DNA from: AP-15 sp963736715
Lineage (GTDB): Bacteria > Pseudomonadota > Alphaproteobacteria > ATCC43930 > CGMCC-115725
Assembly: GCA_963736715.1 (NCBI GenBank)
Contig: CAVTQA010000051.1
Span: 1-64,000 of the forward strand
Length of the DNA: 64,000 bases
Direction of reading: 5' to 3'
Position numbers and translations under genes: made by a program. This document shows positions 27,639-36,563 of this stretch, piece by piece; the stretch's first letter is position 1; each line of letters starts with the position of its first letter. The notes beneath the pieces are model-generated. The model searched no databases. It saw only the letters and a list, made by a program, of their open reading frames with translations, and was not told the origin of the DNA.

Positions 27639-28488
27639 ATGTGGACCGAAATCACTCGCCGGAGATATGAGCGAGAGGGACAGCGCTACCCAAGCGATCT
27701 GACGGATGTCGAATTGGCACTGATCGAGCCGCATATGCCGGCGGCCAAGCGTTTGGGCCGCCCGCGGGAGACCGCGTTGCGCAGCGTGCTCGATGCGATC
27801 TTGTACATTGCGCGCACCGCCTGTCAGTGGCGAATGCTGCCGAAAGACTTTCCTCCGTTTACCACGGTGCAAGGCTATTTCTACGACTGGCGCGACGACG
27901 GCTTGTTCGAGAAGATCAATTTTGCGCTGCTGCTGCAGGCGCGCGAAGCGGCGGGCCGCGAAGCGAGCCCGTCGGCGGGAGTGATCGACAGTCAATCGGT
28001 CAAGACGACCGAAAGCGGTGGGCCGCGTGTGGAGCCTGTCTTCGGGCGCGGCAAAGCCGCGGCCCGGGGATCCAGCCAAGAAGATCAAAGGCCGCAAGCG
28101 CCACATTGTGACCGATACGGGCGGTCTGCTGGTCGGTGCCGAAGTGCACCCCGGCGATATCGAAGATCGCGATGGGGCGATCCTGGTCATCGAGGCGATC
28201 CACCAGTTGTTTCCCTGGTTGCGCCACCGGTTCGCCGACAGCGTCTACAACGGCGCCAACTTGCGTGACGCCCTGGCCAAGTTTGGCAACTGGACGGTCG
28301 AGATCGTCAAACGCACCGCGGACGCTGCCGGCTTTCAACTGCTGCCACGGCGATGGGTTGTCGAACGAACCCTTGCTTGGCTCAATCGAAACCGCCGCCT
28401 CGCAAAGGACTTCGAGGCGTCGAGCGCGAGCGCCAAGGCGTCGGTCTACATCCCCTCAGTGCAGCTCCTCATCAGGAGATTGGTCTGA
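27639..28488 (+). pseudogene. IS5 family transposase interrupted by a hairpin repeat
   Basis: DDE transposase of the IS5 group: LTDVELALIEPHMP, LDAILYIARTACQWRMLPKDFPP, VIDSQSVKTTESGG, KKIKGRKRHIVTDTGG, RRWVVERTLAWLNRNRRLAKDFE. The frame is broken around 28033-28066 by an insertion beginning AGCCTG and forming a GC-rich stem-loop; downstream protein continues in another frame. Without it, PRG..DPAKKIKGRKR would be read continuously. Terminal repeats could not be fixed. Confidence 0.85.
28033..28066 (+). repeat. AGCCTG-headed hairpin insert in IS5 transposase
   Basis: Head AGCCTG followed by CGGGCGCGGC, loop AAA, and the complementary GCCGCGGCCCG. It separates two homologous parts of the transposase. 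One of several solo copies described in the findings. Confidence 0.7.
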
Positions 28489-28602
28489 CCGTTATGCAAT
28501 ATATCTACGATATAATACAACCATTCCGATTAAGATTTAGACACTTAGGGAGGCCGGCCCCGGCATCCTGGTCACGCCTCTCACCAACCCAGGAGGATGA
28601 CC

Positions 28603-28860
28603 ATGGAGATTCAAGCACAAGAGATGGCCTCAACGCCGCGACGAGAGCCCTGGAACAAGGGCAAGCTCATCGGCCAGAAGCCACCGTTGCGGCCGAAACA
28701 TGTTTGGTCGACCCGTACCCGATTGCAGATGGACGGACGCGCGACTTGGCATTGTTCGATCTGGCAATCGACAGCAAGCTGCGGGACTGCGATGTCGTCG
28801 CACAGCTGCAAGTGGCCGGCCTGCAGCGCTTCGCCGCTGTCGAACGAGATCTTGATCGTC
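28603..28860 (+). pseudogene. tyrosine recombinase/integrase, N-terminal remnant
   Basis: Begins at an ATG preceded by AGGAGG and reads EPWNKGKLIGQKPPLRPKHV, then (after a frameshift near 28735) RDLALFDLAIDSKLRDCDVV, the conserved start of a widespread alphaproteobacterial site-specific integrase family. The catalytic RHRY part is missing; IS1380 sequence follows. Confidence 0.6.
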
Positions 28861-29420
28861 GACCCCTCCTTCGACAGCGTCTCCCAGGAGAGCTAGGCGC
28901 CGATCGCGACAGCGACGAGCGGCACGATCCAAATGATCGATACCCGGCGCGAACGGCGGGCCGTCGCCTGCGGTGTGGCGGGGTTTGACGGCGGCCGGAT
29001 GACCTCGGATGCGGGTGCGTTGCTATTGGGGGCGACGGATCGGGCGATCGGGTTGGTCGAGCGGTTTGCCGCGCGTTTCACCGATGGCTGTTCGCCAGAG
29101 CTGATCGATGACGAGGTCAAAACACTGGTCGGGCAGCGCATCTTTGGGATTGCGCTGGGCTACGAGGATCTGGTCGATCACGACCAGCTGCGCCATTGAC
29201 CCCGACTATGGCGGTGCTGGCCGGCAAGCTGGCGGCGCGGCCCAAGGATTGTGCGCCGCTGGCCGGCAAATCGACGCTCAACCGGCTGGAGCTGGGCGGG
29301 CGGAGCTGGATGGGGCCAAGATCGAGGGGTTGTTTGTCGATCTGTTTCTGGAGGCGCACCGACAGCCGCCGCAGCGGATCATCCTCGATCTCCACCGACG
29401 ACCCGCTGCACGGGCATCAG

Positions 29421-29442
29421 AGCCTGCCCCGGCGCAGGCCGG
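29421..29442 (+). repeat. 22-nt AGCCTG hairpin insert in IS1380
   Basis: AGCCTG then CCCCGGC, loop GCAG, GCCGG. It sits exactly between the codons for HGHQ and EGRFFHG and shifts the frame. Confidence 0.8.
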
Positions 29443-30028
29443 GAAGGCCGCTTCTTTCACGGCTATTACGACTGCTACTGCTATCTGCCGCGGTACGTCT
29501 TCTGCGGATCGCATCTGCTGGCGGCCAAACAGCGCTGCGGCAACATCGACGCCGCTGCCGGTGCGGTCGAGGAGACGGCGCGCATCGTCGCGCAGATCCG
29601 CACGCGCTGGCCTGCGGTGCGCATCGTGCTGCGCGCCGATGCGGGGTTTGCGTGCGAGGCGCTGATGACGTGGTGCGAGCTCAACGGCGTCGATTTTCTC
29701 GTTGGCTTGGCCAAGAACGAGCGCCTGGTCGGCGGGATTGCCAGCGAGCTCGCTACGGCCGAGGAGGCGAGCAAAGCCAACGGCCAGCCGGCACGCCGGT
29801 TCAAGGAATTCCTGTGGTCGACGCGCGACAGCTGGAGCCGCCAGCGCCGTGTCGTGAGCAAGGCGGAATGGACCGGAGGTGCGGCCACCAATCCGCGCTT
29901 TGTCGTCACCTCGCTGAGCGGCGAGGATGCCGCGCCGCAGCCGCTCTATGAGGAGAACTATTGCGCCCGCGGCGACATGGAAAACCCGCATCAAAGAGTG
30001 TCAGCTCGATCTGTTCGCCCCCCGCACC

Positions 30029-30052
30029 CCTGTTCAAGCCAGGGGCCGGCTC
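30029..30052 (-). repeat. 24-nt hairpin insert in IS1380 (in frame)
   Basis: On the minus strand it reads AGCCGG-like head, CCCCTG, loop GCTTGAA, CAGGGG. It adds eight residues (PVQARGRL) without breaking the frame. The same hairpin occurs upstream of the IS481 copy at 53403-53432. Confidence 0.75.
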
Positions 30053-30445
30053 TCGGCGGCGACGATGAGCGCCAACCAGCTGCGGTTGTGGTTTGCCTCG
30101 ATGACTTATGTGCTGGTCTGCGCGCTGCGCCGCATTGCTCTGCAGCAGACCCAATTCGCCAAAGCCACTTGCGGCACGATCCGCCTGAAGCTGGTAAAGG
30201 TCCGCGCGCTGGTGCGCACCAGCGTGCGGCGCATCACCTTTGCGATGGCCTCGAGCTACCCCTATCAACCCGACTTCGCGCTCGCCCACACCCAACTGAT
30301 CAAGACCGCGACGCCCTGATCAAACAGAACTCGCCAGCAGTCATATTCGATCCGGCACTCTTAGCGCCACCACGTCCGCTAGAACTCGCGGAGGTTGCGA
30401 TCCTTCATCGCCACAAGGTCAGCGTGTCGCTACCGCCGTTACTCC

Positions 30446-30740
30446 TCAAATCGCCAACCGGTATGAGAAATCCGGGTTAGCGTCCCTGCCGGCACGCTCC
30501 TTCACGGTGTCCCAGCCCTTCGGGGCTCTTGAACACCTCGACTTTGCGCAGCACGCCAAGCGGGTCGATGCGGCTTCCCATGCGCCGCCCGGAGGTCTTC
30601 TCCACAAAGCGGAGGATGTCGCCGCTGCGAGCGAGCAGCGCCGAGGGAGTATTTCCTGCCTCCGCAAATTCGGTCGGGACATTGATGCCAACGATCTCCG
30701 AGACCAGACAGCGCAAACTTCGCGCCGAGCCCTCCGCCCC
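30446..30740 (-). pseudogene. unrecognised remnant, frameshifted
   Basis: Minus frames read NVPTEFAEAGNTPSALLARS, DILRFVEKTSGRRMGSRID and GVLRKVEVFKSPEG, then WDTVKERAGRDANPDF after a frameshift near 30520. The text looks like a real protein but I do not recognise the family, and there is no clear start. Confidence 0.35.
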
Positions 30741-30830
30741 TCGCCGGTCGACCGCCTGCGAAGAAAGTTGGACGAATGTATATCGTTCCAACTTTCTCTT
30801 ACAGAGAGATTCTCTAAGGGATTGATCTTG

Positions 30831-30906
<76 letters not shown>

Positions 30907-31279
30907 GCCGCGGAGTGCGCTCTATAGCAAGGCGCGCCTGGCTTGTCGATAGCCGACACCCGAGTGCTTTCAGATAGTGGAAGGCAGCCGAAGACTGATC
31001 CCCGGGCCCTCCCATCGGTTGCGAGAAGACCGCGTCGGTATGGCGGGAATGAGGAGCAGGAGCCCAATGCGCACTTGCCCCTCAGCAATTTAATAATGTA
31101 CTGCCGTCAATATGCCACGGCGTGATCCCGAGCCGCGACAAGATCCAATTGTATGTCCTCCGGTAGAGGGAAGGTCAGATGGGGGGCGCTTGGCGGCGAT
31201 TGTTGCTGACGCGTCAAGTTGACTGGTATTCGTAGCGCATCAATTGACCGCTTTTTTGGTCGCCGGCTGCCGAAGCGGC
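30907..31279. other. intergenic, probably ISNCY 3' end
   Basis: No convincing gene. The right part (from ~31200) lies just beyond the transposase C-terminus and probably carries that element's terminal sequence; no clear inverted repeat was identified. Confidence 0.35.
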
Positions 31280-31697
31280 TCACGCAGCCAGTTTGGCGCC
31301 GTCGCACGGGCCTCCCGCGGGGTCGTAATCGGCCAATCAATGCGGCCCGTGAAAGATTGCCAGATGCCCGTCGGGGTATTCGTGCACGCGCACCGTGGCG
31401 CCGACAAAATGGGGCCTCAGCGGGCTCGGCGGGATCTGCCGGGTGAGAGCGCGCCATTTGACGGTGTTGTCGTTGCCGACCCGGCGTTCCTGCTGGATGC
31501 ACAAGATGTCGCTCACCCGGCCGGTGCGGCCGGCGACAAAGGCGCTGCCCGTCTCCGCCGGGGCTACCGCGAAGGCCGCGTTATAGGCCGGCCCATAACT
31601 CTCGGCGAGCCAGCGATTGGCCGCCGCGATCGTTGTGATTCCGGCCAGCGCCAGCTCCTGCGGCAGCCGGTCATGCAAGGTGCGAAAGGCATGCTCG

Positions 31698-31716
31698 GCC
31701 CTTCGACATGCTCAGG
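31698..31716 (-). repeat. CCTGAGC..GTCGAAGGG repeat insert
   Basis: A ~19-nt imperfect palindrome, of a type common in alphaproteobacterial intergenic regions, lies within the transposase frame between ARGR and the AFRTLHDRL segment. Confidence 0.6.
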
Positions 31717-32036
31717 CGGCCGCGCGCCTCGGGCGAATAGGCCGCGATTTGGCGGATGGCGAGCGGCGCCAGCGCGCGCCCGACCTAGGTTTGCACGCTC
31801 TTTCGACACCGGCTCCCCGGCCTTGGGCGTGTGGAAATAATGACTGCCGCGATCGGTGTAGAGCCCACAGAACCGCCCGTGCTGGTCGATCACCTCGGCC
31901 AGCGCGCGAAAGCTCGACGCCGTGCCTTCCGCCGCGACGATAAACCCCGAATAGACCGCGCTGGTCGCGTCGTCGAGGGTGACCACCAGATCGTATTGCC
32001 GCTCGTCGCCCGGCGCCAGGCGAAGCGCGAGACGTC

Positions 32037-32059
32037 CCCCGCTTTCGCGAGGGCAGGCT
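32037..32059 (-). repeat. 23-nt AGCCTG hairpin insert in ISNCY-type transposase
   Basis: Minus strand: AGCCTG, CCCTCGC, loop GAAA, GCGGGG. Removing 23 nt joins LHQ to DVSRF in frame. Confidence 0.82.
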
Positions 32060-32554
32060 TTGGTGCAGCATCATGCCGACCATTGGCCGCCTCGGCCGCT
32101 TCTTGCGATGCGCCGAGCGCCGCGGCGCCGGCCCTACCAGCCCCGCCCCGTGCAACGCCAGCCGGGTCACCGTATAGCCGAGCTTGTAGTGGTGCCGCTT
32201 CTGCAACTGCTCGTGAAAATGCTTCACCGTAAACCCCGCATAGCGCTCCTCATAGAGCCCCAGCATGCGCCGGATCTCCTCGGCCGCCGCGCGGCGGCTC
32301 GACGGCTTGCCGATCCGCCGATCGCGCAGACCCTCCGGACCCATCTGTCGTACCCCTGCAACACTTCCGCCCGGCCAATTCCCCGCCCTTCAATCGAGCG
32401 GTTCTAAAACCGGACAGATCACGAGCGAGCCACGCGCTCCACCCCAATCGCTTGCCCTGAAGTGAGTCCGAGCGGTAAGCTGCGCGGGAGACGTGCTCAT
32501 CTGGCCCCCGCGGAGGCTGGGATGAGAAGTGCAAGTTGGGCGCGAGTAGCTCGA

Positions 32555-32640
32555 GCGGGCGTGGCGGAACGGCAGACGCGGCAAACTCAAAATCTGTTGT
32601 CCGAAAGGACGTGGGAGTTCAAGTCTCCCCGCCCGCACCA
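32555..32640 (+). tRNA. tRNA-Leu (CAA anticodon)
   Basis: 86-nt class II tRNA: acceptor GCGGGCG/CGCCCGC, D-arm GGCGGAACGGCAGACGC, anticodon loop CTCAAAA (anticodon CAA), long variable arm TGTCCGAAAGGACG, T-arm GGAGTTCAAGTCTCC, discriminator A and encoded CCA. The anticodon stem (GCAAA/TCTGT) contains one A-C mismatch where a G-C pair would be expected. Confidence 0.9.
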
Positions 32641-32984
32641 AGAAAATCAGTTGATTAGGAGCTTAACTTGCTCTAGCCCGACACAGTGCCTGAGTTATCG
32701 GCAACCATACGGCAACCACGAGCGCGGATTTGGGGTCCTGGCCTCTCTCCGCGGAGTTCACCGCGTTTCCCCGGTTCCGCCTCGGGTAGTCCACAGCAAA
32801 GCAGGGCCTATTTTAGTGCGGCTGCAGGCAGCGGTTCGATGGCCACTCGCAGCACTCTCGGATCCGGCTCCCCCGCGACCGGCTCTACTTCGGGCACCAG
32901 CCGCATGGGAGACAGAACCGGGACCGGCATGAGCTCGGGTTCCGGCGACGCTACTTCCCGTAAGCTACATCAGTCCGTGGACTG
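32641..32984. other. non-coding stretch downstream of tRNA-Leu
   Basis: Low-complexity Ser/Gly/Thr-rich frames only (SATGSTSGTS-type). No gene or integrase attachment repeat could be supported. Confidence 0.35.
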
Positions 32985-33940
32985 GTAGTCGGCTTGGGTA
33001 CAGCCCGGGCCGATGCCGCCTCGCCAATCGCAGGTAGGACAACCGTCGGTTCCGAATCCAGCAAACCCGTGGACGGCAATGTCCGGCCGATTGGAGCGGC
33101 CTCTCCGCCCGCAACGAGCGCGACCCAGCACCCGCCAAAGCCGGCTTCCAATCCAGGCGCGCGCCAAACTTTGCTTCGGCACTGAAGCGCCGCGCCTCGA
33201 AGCGGCCCATGACCAGTGCGGGCTCGCTCTGGCGCTGCCTTATCAGCCGACGATAAAGCCACAGCATTGAGCGTTCGTCCTGCAGCTGGCTGGCGGCGCA
33301 GCATCGGATCCTCTGCCAGCACCGCGCTCGCATCAACGCTAAAGCCGTCGACACCGCGTTTTCGCCAAAACCGCAGCACCTCGGCGAAGGCCTGCCGTAC
33401 TTCCGGGTTGTGCAAGTTCAGATCGGGCTGCTGCGGCAAAAACGCCTGGTAGTAGTATTGGCCAGTGCCTTCATCCCACTCCCAGGTACTGCCGTCGAAA
33501 CGGCTCAACCAATTGTTGGGGAGACCGACCTCCGGGCCCAGACGTACCAACCGCGTTTTGGATTATTACGCGATGAGCGGCCCTCGACGAATCACGGGTG
33601 CTGATCCGAGGTATGGTTTGGCACGACATCAAGGATAAGCCCTATGCCGCGCGCATGCAGCGAACGGACCAATCGATCGAAATCGTCGAGCGATCCGAAC
33701 AGCGGGTCGACATCGGTGTAATCGGAGATATTATAACCGAAATCCAGCGTCGGCGAGCGGTATACTGGCGATAACCACACTGCACCGATCCCCAGCCACG
33801 AGAGGTGGCTAGTCGGGAAAGAGACCCGGAATATCGCCGACCCCGTCGCCATTGGAATCCTGAAGGGAGCGCCGGCTGATCTGATAAATCGAGCGAAATT
33901 TCCACCATTCCAGCCGAGGCTGGATCTCTTTTTGTCTCAT
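32985..33940 (-). pseudogene. GH13 alpha-glucosidase remnant (copy 1)
   Basis: Starts at 33940 with WWKFRSIYQISRRSLQDSNG; region I reads DVVPNHTSDQHP. A Trp codon has become TGA (DQHP stop FVEGRSSR). After a frameshift: LPNNWLSRFDGSTWEWDEGT, QYYYQAFLPQQPDLN, GVDGFSVDASAVLAEDP, where the region II Arg (GFRVD) is Ser. Regions III and IV are deleted: sequence jumps from DPMLRR to a C-terminal MLWLYRRLIRQRQSEPALV. Dead paralogue of the next gene. Confidence 0.8.
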
Positions 33941-35492
33941 TGGGACCTGCTTTGGCGCGGCTTTAAGTATTGATCGGTAACTGGGCGCAGTCGGTGTTAT
34001 AAGTCATCCAACAACGCGAGCTCCATTCGGGAGTTCCGGGATTGCCGCGCTAAACAATCGCAATGATCAGGCCTTCGTGCGGCCGCAATTCGATTTCGCC
34101 GCCGATGCCTTCGCCGTCGCGGTCGGCAAAGCATGAAACGAGCACGCGTCCTTGTACCGGCTGAGGAAGCCTAACCGACGCCGGATCGGCTCCGAGATTG
34201 AGTGCGATGAGGATCCGATCCTCGCTATATTCCCGCGTATAGAGGATCAAGTCGCCTTCGGCGGCGATCGGATGGTACGAGCCGACCGCAAGGGCCGGCT
34301 GGGCCCGGCAGACTGCAATAAGCCGGCGATGCAGGTTGTACATCGAGGTAGCATCGCGGCGGGCATTCTCGACATTCTCGCTACGGAAATCATCGGCAAG
34401 CGGAAGCCACGGATCCACAGGAGAGAACCCGGCATTTGGGCTCGAATCCCATCGCATCGGCGTTCGGGCGCCGTCACGCCCGAAACCGAAACCGGGGATA
34501 TTCCTTTCCAGCGGATCGCGAATCCGCTCGGGTGGAATCGGCACCTGAAGCATGCCGATCTCGTCGCCGTAATAGATCGTCGGGGTGCCGCGAAGGGTCA
34601 GGAGAAGCATCGCGGCGATGCGCGCCTGCCCGCGCCCGACCCGGCTTGCAATGCGCGGGCGGTCATGATTGCCAAGCACCCAGTTTGGCCAGCCGCCGGG
34701 CGGCAGCAACCCTTCATATTCGTCGATCAGTTTGGCGATCGTGCGCGCACGCCACTCGACTTGCAGCAGGCTGAAGTTGAACGGCAGATGACAGCCGCGC
34801 AGATCGCGTCCGTAATAGGCGACGAGCTTCTCCAAAGGGAGGTAAATCTCTCCGATCAGGACACGCTCGCCGAACTCGTCGACAAGGGCTCGCATCTCCT
34901 CGATGACCCCGTGCACCTCCGGCAAATCGGCGGTGTAAAGCGGGACCAACCCAAGCTTTGGCGGCTGGCCTTCGCGGTAATCGGGATTGATCGGATTGTC
35001 CCTGAACTGCGGGTCTTTCATCAGGTGCCAGATGAATTCAACTCGGAAGCCGTCGACGCCGCGGCCGAGCCAAAAGCGCATTACGTCATAGATCGCCGCG
35101 CGCACCTCGGGGTTACGCCAGTTCAGGTCGGGCTGCTCGCGCAGGAATGCGTGATAGTAGTATTGCGACGTCGCCTCGTCGAATTCCCAGGCGCTGCCGC
35201 CGAACTCCGAAAGCCAGTTGTTGGGCGGGCCACCCTCCGGGTCAGGATCCCGCCAGATGTACCAACCGCGCTTCGGGTTATCACGCGACGAGCGGCTCGC
35301 GATGAACCAGGAGTGCTGGTCGGAGGTGTGGTTGGGAACGAGGTCGAGCAGGACCTTCAACCCTCGCTCGTGCGCTGCCGCAAGCAGTTCCTCGAATTGG
35401 CCTAGTACCTGGTTGCGTAAATTGGTGTATGTCGTACCCATCTCGCTTCGGTATCCTCGCTCGGAAGGGACGACAAATCTCCGTCGTCCCCG

Positions 35493-35560
35493 CGAAAGCG
35501 GGGACCCAGAGCCTGCCCCCCTGCTTTCGCCAGGGGCAGGCTCTGGCATGAACAGGGGGC
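35493..35560 (+). repeat. left arm of 68-bp inverted repeat
   Basis: 68 nt that match 35876-35943 in inverse orientation with two mismatches. The arm includes a CCCGCGAAAGCGGGG-type palindrome edge, then AGAGCCTG and a second stem-loop CCCCTGC..GCCAGGGG followed by CAGGCTCT. Confidence 0.9.
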
Positions 35561-35573
35561 GGCCGATCGGGGC

Positions 35574-35867
35574 ATGAGCGAGAAGCGTCCTTGCGTCTAC
35601 ATCCTCGCCAGCAAGCGTAATGGCACCCTTTATGTCGGTGTCACAAGTGATATTGTGCGCCGTGCTTGGCAACATCGTTCGAATGCTGTCGGTGGATTTG
35701 TTCGCGATTACGGAGTGCATAGGTTAGTGTTTGTCGAGTTTCACGAGACCATCGCCGATGCGATCCTCCGCGAAAAGCGCATCAAGAAATGGCGCCGCAC
35801 GTGGAAACTGGAGTTGATCGAGCGCCATAATCGGCAATGGCGTGATCTTTACGAGGAGCTGGGGTGA
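35574..35867 (+). CDS. GIY-YIG nuclease family protein
   Basis: 97 residues, a single GIY-YIG domain of the UPF0213/YhbQ-like size class. The GIY and YIG strands appear as VYILASKRNGTLYVGVTSD; the catalytic Arg is in DIVRRAWQHR and the metal-binding Glu in AILREKRIKKWRRTWK. No extra DNA-binding domain. Start ATG at 35574 follows GATCGGGGC; the stop lies nine bases before the right inverted-repeat arm. Codon use is less GC-skewed than host genes. It is the only gene in the inserted element, so it is the candidate for mobilising the flanking hairpins or the element; that role is inference. Alternative: a passenger gene. Confidence 0.9.
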   Translation: MSEKRPCVYILASKRNGTLYVGVTSDIVRRAWQHRSNAVGGFVRDYGVHRLVFVEFHETIADAILREKRIKKWRRTWKLELIERHNRQWRDLYEELG

Positions 35868-35875
35868 GAGCGCTC

Positions 35876-35943
35876 GCCCCCTGTTCATGCCAGAGCCTGC
35901 CCCTGGCGAAAGCAGGGGGGCAGGTTCTGGGTCCCCGCTTGCG
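35876..35943 (-). repeat. right arm of 68-bp inverted repeat
   Basis: Inverted copy of 35493-35560, 66 of 68 positions identical, starting nine bases after the nuclease stop codon. Confidence 0.9.
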
Positions 35944-35987
35944 AGGCTGTAATCCAATTCCGCATATCCCACCTTTGCGCCCTTTGC

Positions 35988-36119
35988 TCGTCGTTCCCGC
36001 GAAAGCGGGAATCCAGGGATTTAAGTTGCTTGCCCCGGGGTCCCCGCTTGCGCGGGGACGACGAATTGTCTGTCCGCAGGATTTCCTGACAGCCTCTTGC
36101 GCGGGGACGACGAACAGGG
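35988..36119. repeat. cluster of CCCGCGAAAGCGGG-type palindromes
   Basis: Three related units: TCGTTCCCGCGAAAGCGGGA near 35989-36010, GGTCCCCGCTTGCGCGGGGA near 36039-36058, and a partial CTTGCGCGGGGACGACGA near 36096. They resemble the outer edge of the 68-bp arms and the repeat before 54649. Confidence 0.75.
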
Positions 36120-36563
36120 TGGAGTGCCGCACGCTAATTTTCGCGACGAGGTACTAGGCTCCCGAACAACGGGTCGATATCGGTATAATCAGAGATGTCA
36201 TAGCCGAAATCGGCCATCGGAGGGCGGAATATCGGCGGCAGCCAGATCGCGTCGGCACCCAGCTCTACAACATGATCGAGCCGGCGCAGGATGCCGGCCA
36301 AGTCGCCAACACCGTCCCCGATGGAATCCTGAAACGATCGCGGGTAGATCTGATAGATAATCGCGGTCTGCCACCACATGGTCGCGGGCATTGCAGATCT
36401 AGCGGCCGGGTGCAGTTGCCTTCCCTTTTCCTCTCTCCGATGGATCGTACGCGTTGTGGCTGTCGCGCTCACCGCCGCCGACGAGACCCGGCTGTGACAT
36501 CTTCGACATATCCTTCTCCAGCTTAGGGGCGCTGCTTGCCGCCAACGGACTCACGGTTTGCAT

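Larger units (their letters stand above)
28933..30319 (+). pseudogene. IS1380 family transposase, multiply disrupted
   Basis: IS1380-type DDE transposase: AGFDGGRMTSDAGALLLGATD, GYEDLVDHDQLRHD, LAGKSTLNRLE, GLFVDLFLEAH, DDPLHGHQ, EGRFFHGYYDCYCYLP, VLRADAGFACEALMTW, GLAKNERL, YCARGDMENRIKECQLDLF. Frames change near 29195, 29300, 29420 and 29975. The changes at 29421-29442 and 30029-30052 are exact insertions of short hairpins: the first (22 nt) shifts the frame between HGHQ and EGRFF; the second (24 nt) adds PVQARGRL in frame between RT and SAATMS. Clearly inactive. Confidence 0.85.
31280..32344 (-). pseudogene. ISNCY-type (rve) transposase, disrupted by hairpins
   Basis: Minus-strand transposase with rve-type core: YEERYAGFTVKHFHEQLQKR, LHGAGLV, RKRPRRPMVGMMLHQ, VVTLDDATSAVYSGFIVAAE, GLYTDRGSHYFHTPKAG, LPQELALAGITTIAAANRWL, PHFVGATVRVHEYPDGHLAI. 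Two insertions break the frame: a 23-nt AGCCTG hairpin at 32037-32059 between LHQ and DVSRFAW, and a CCTGAGC..GTCGAAGGG-type repeat near 31698-31716. The last part also has a CGA-to-TGA nonsense codon (HGPH stop LADYD). Assignment to ISNCY rather than another rve family is moderately certain. Confidence 0.72.
35406..36153 (+). mobile_element. GIY-YIG-encoding insertion element, 748 bp
   Basis: Bounded by CTAG duplications at 35402-35405 and 36154-36157 and by 18-bp terminal inverted repeats (TACCTGGTTGCGTAAATT at 35406-35423, inverted with three mismatches at 36136-36153). Inside are a 68-bp inverted repeat flanking one gene for a 97-residue GIY-YIG nuclease, plus further CGTCCCCGCGAAAGCGGGG-type palindromes at 35988-36119. 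No transposase of a known family is encoded. Target duplication and precise restoration of the host gene show it was inserted; CTAG duplications are typical of IS5-like transposition, so the outer ends may be mobilised in trans. Confidence 0.85.
34050..36391 (-). pseudogene. GH13 alpha-glucosidase split by a GIY-YIG element (copy 2)
   Basis: N-terminal piece 36391-36154 (WWQTAIIYQIYPRSFQDSIG, FGYDISDYTDIDPLFGSL) and C-terminal piece 35405-34050 (GQFEELLAAAHERGLKVLLD, NHTSDQHSW, ERVLIGEIYLPLEKLV, VLGNHDRPRIASR, PTIYYGDEIGM). Removing the 748-bp element plus one CTAG copy restores FGSLGQFEELL and a continuous 529-residue reading frame, the normal length of oligo-1,6-glucosidase/alpha-glucosidase proteins. 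Region II reads GVDGFRVEFIWHL; the catalytic nucleophile Asp is Glu, so activity may already have been lost or altered before insertion. Confidence 0.88.

Noticed and set aside
32686..32988. Ser/Gly/Thr-rich ORF after tRNA-Leu
   Set aside because: No ribosome-binding site, no motif, and composition typical of random GC-rich sequence.
35406..36153. Element as a plain IS5-derived MITE
   Set aside because: CTAG duplication fits IS5-like ends, but a MITE would not explain a complete nuclease gene flanked by near-identical 68-bp inverted repeats; kept as a possible mechanism for the outer ends only.
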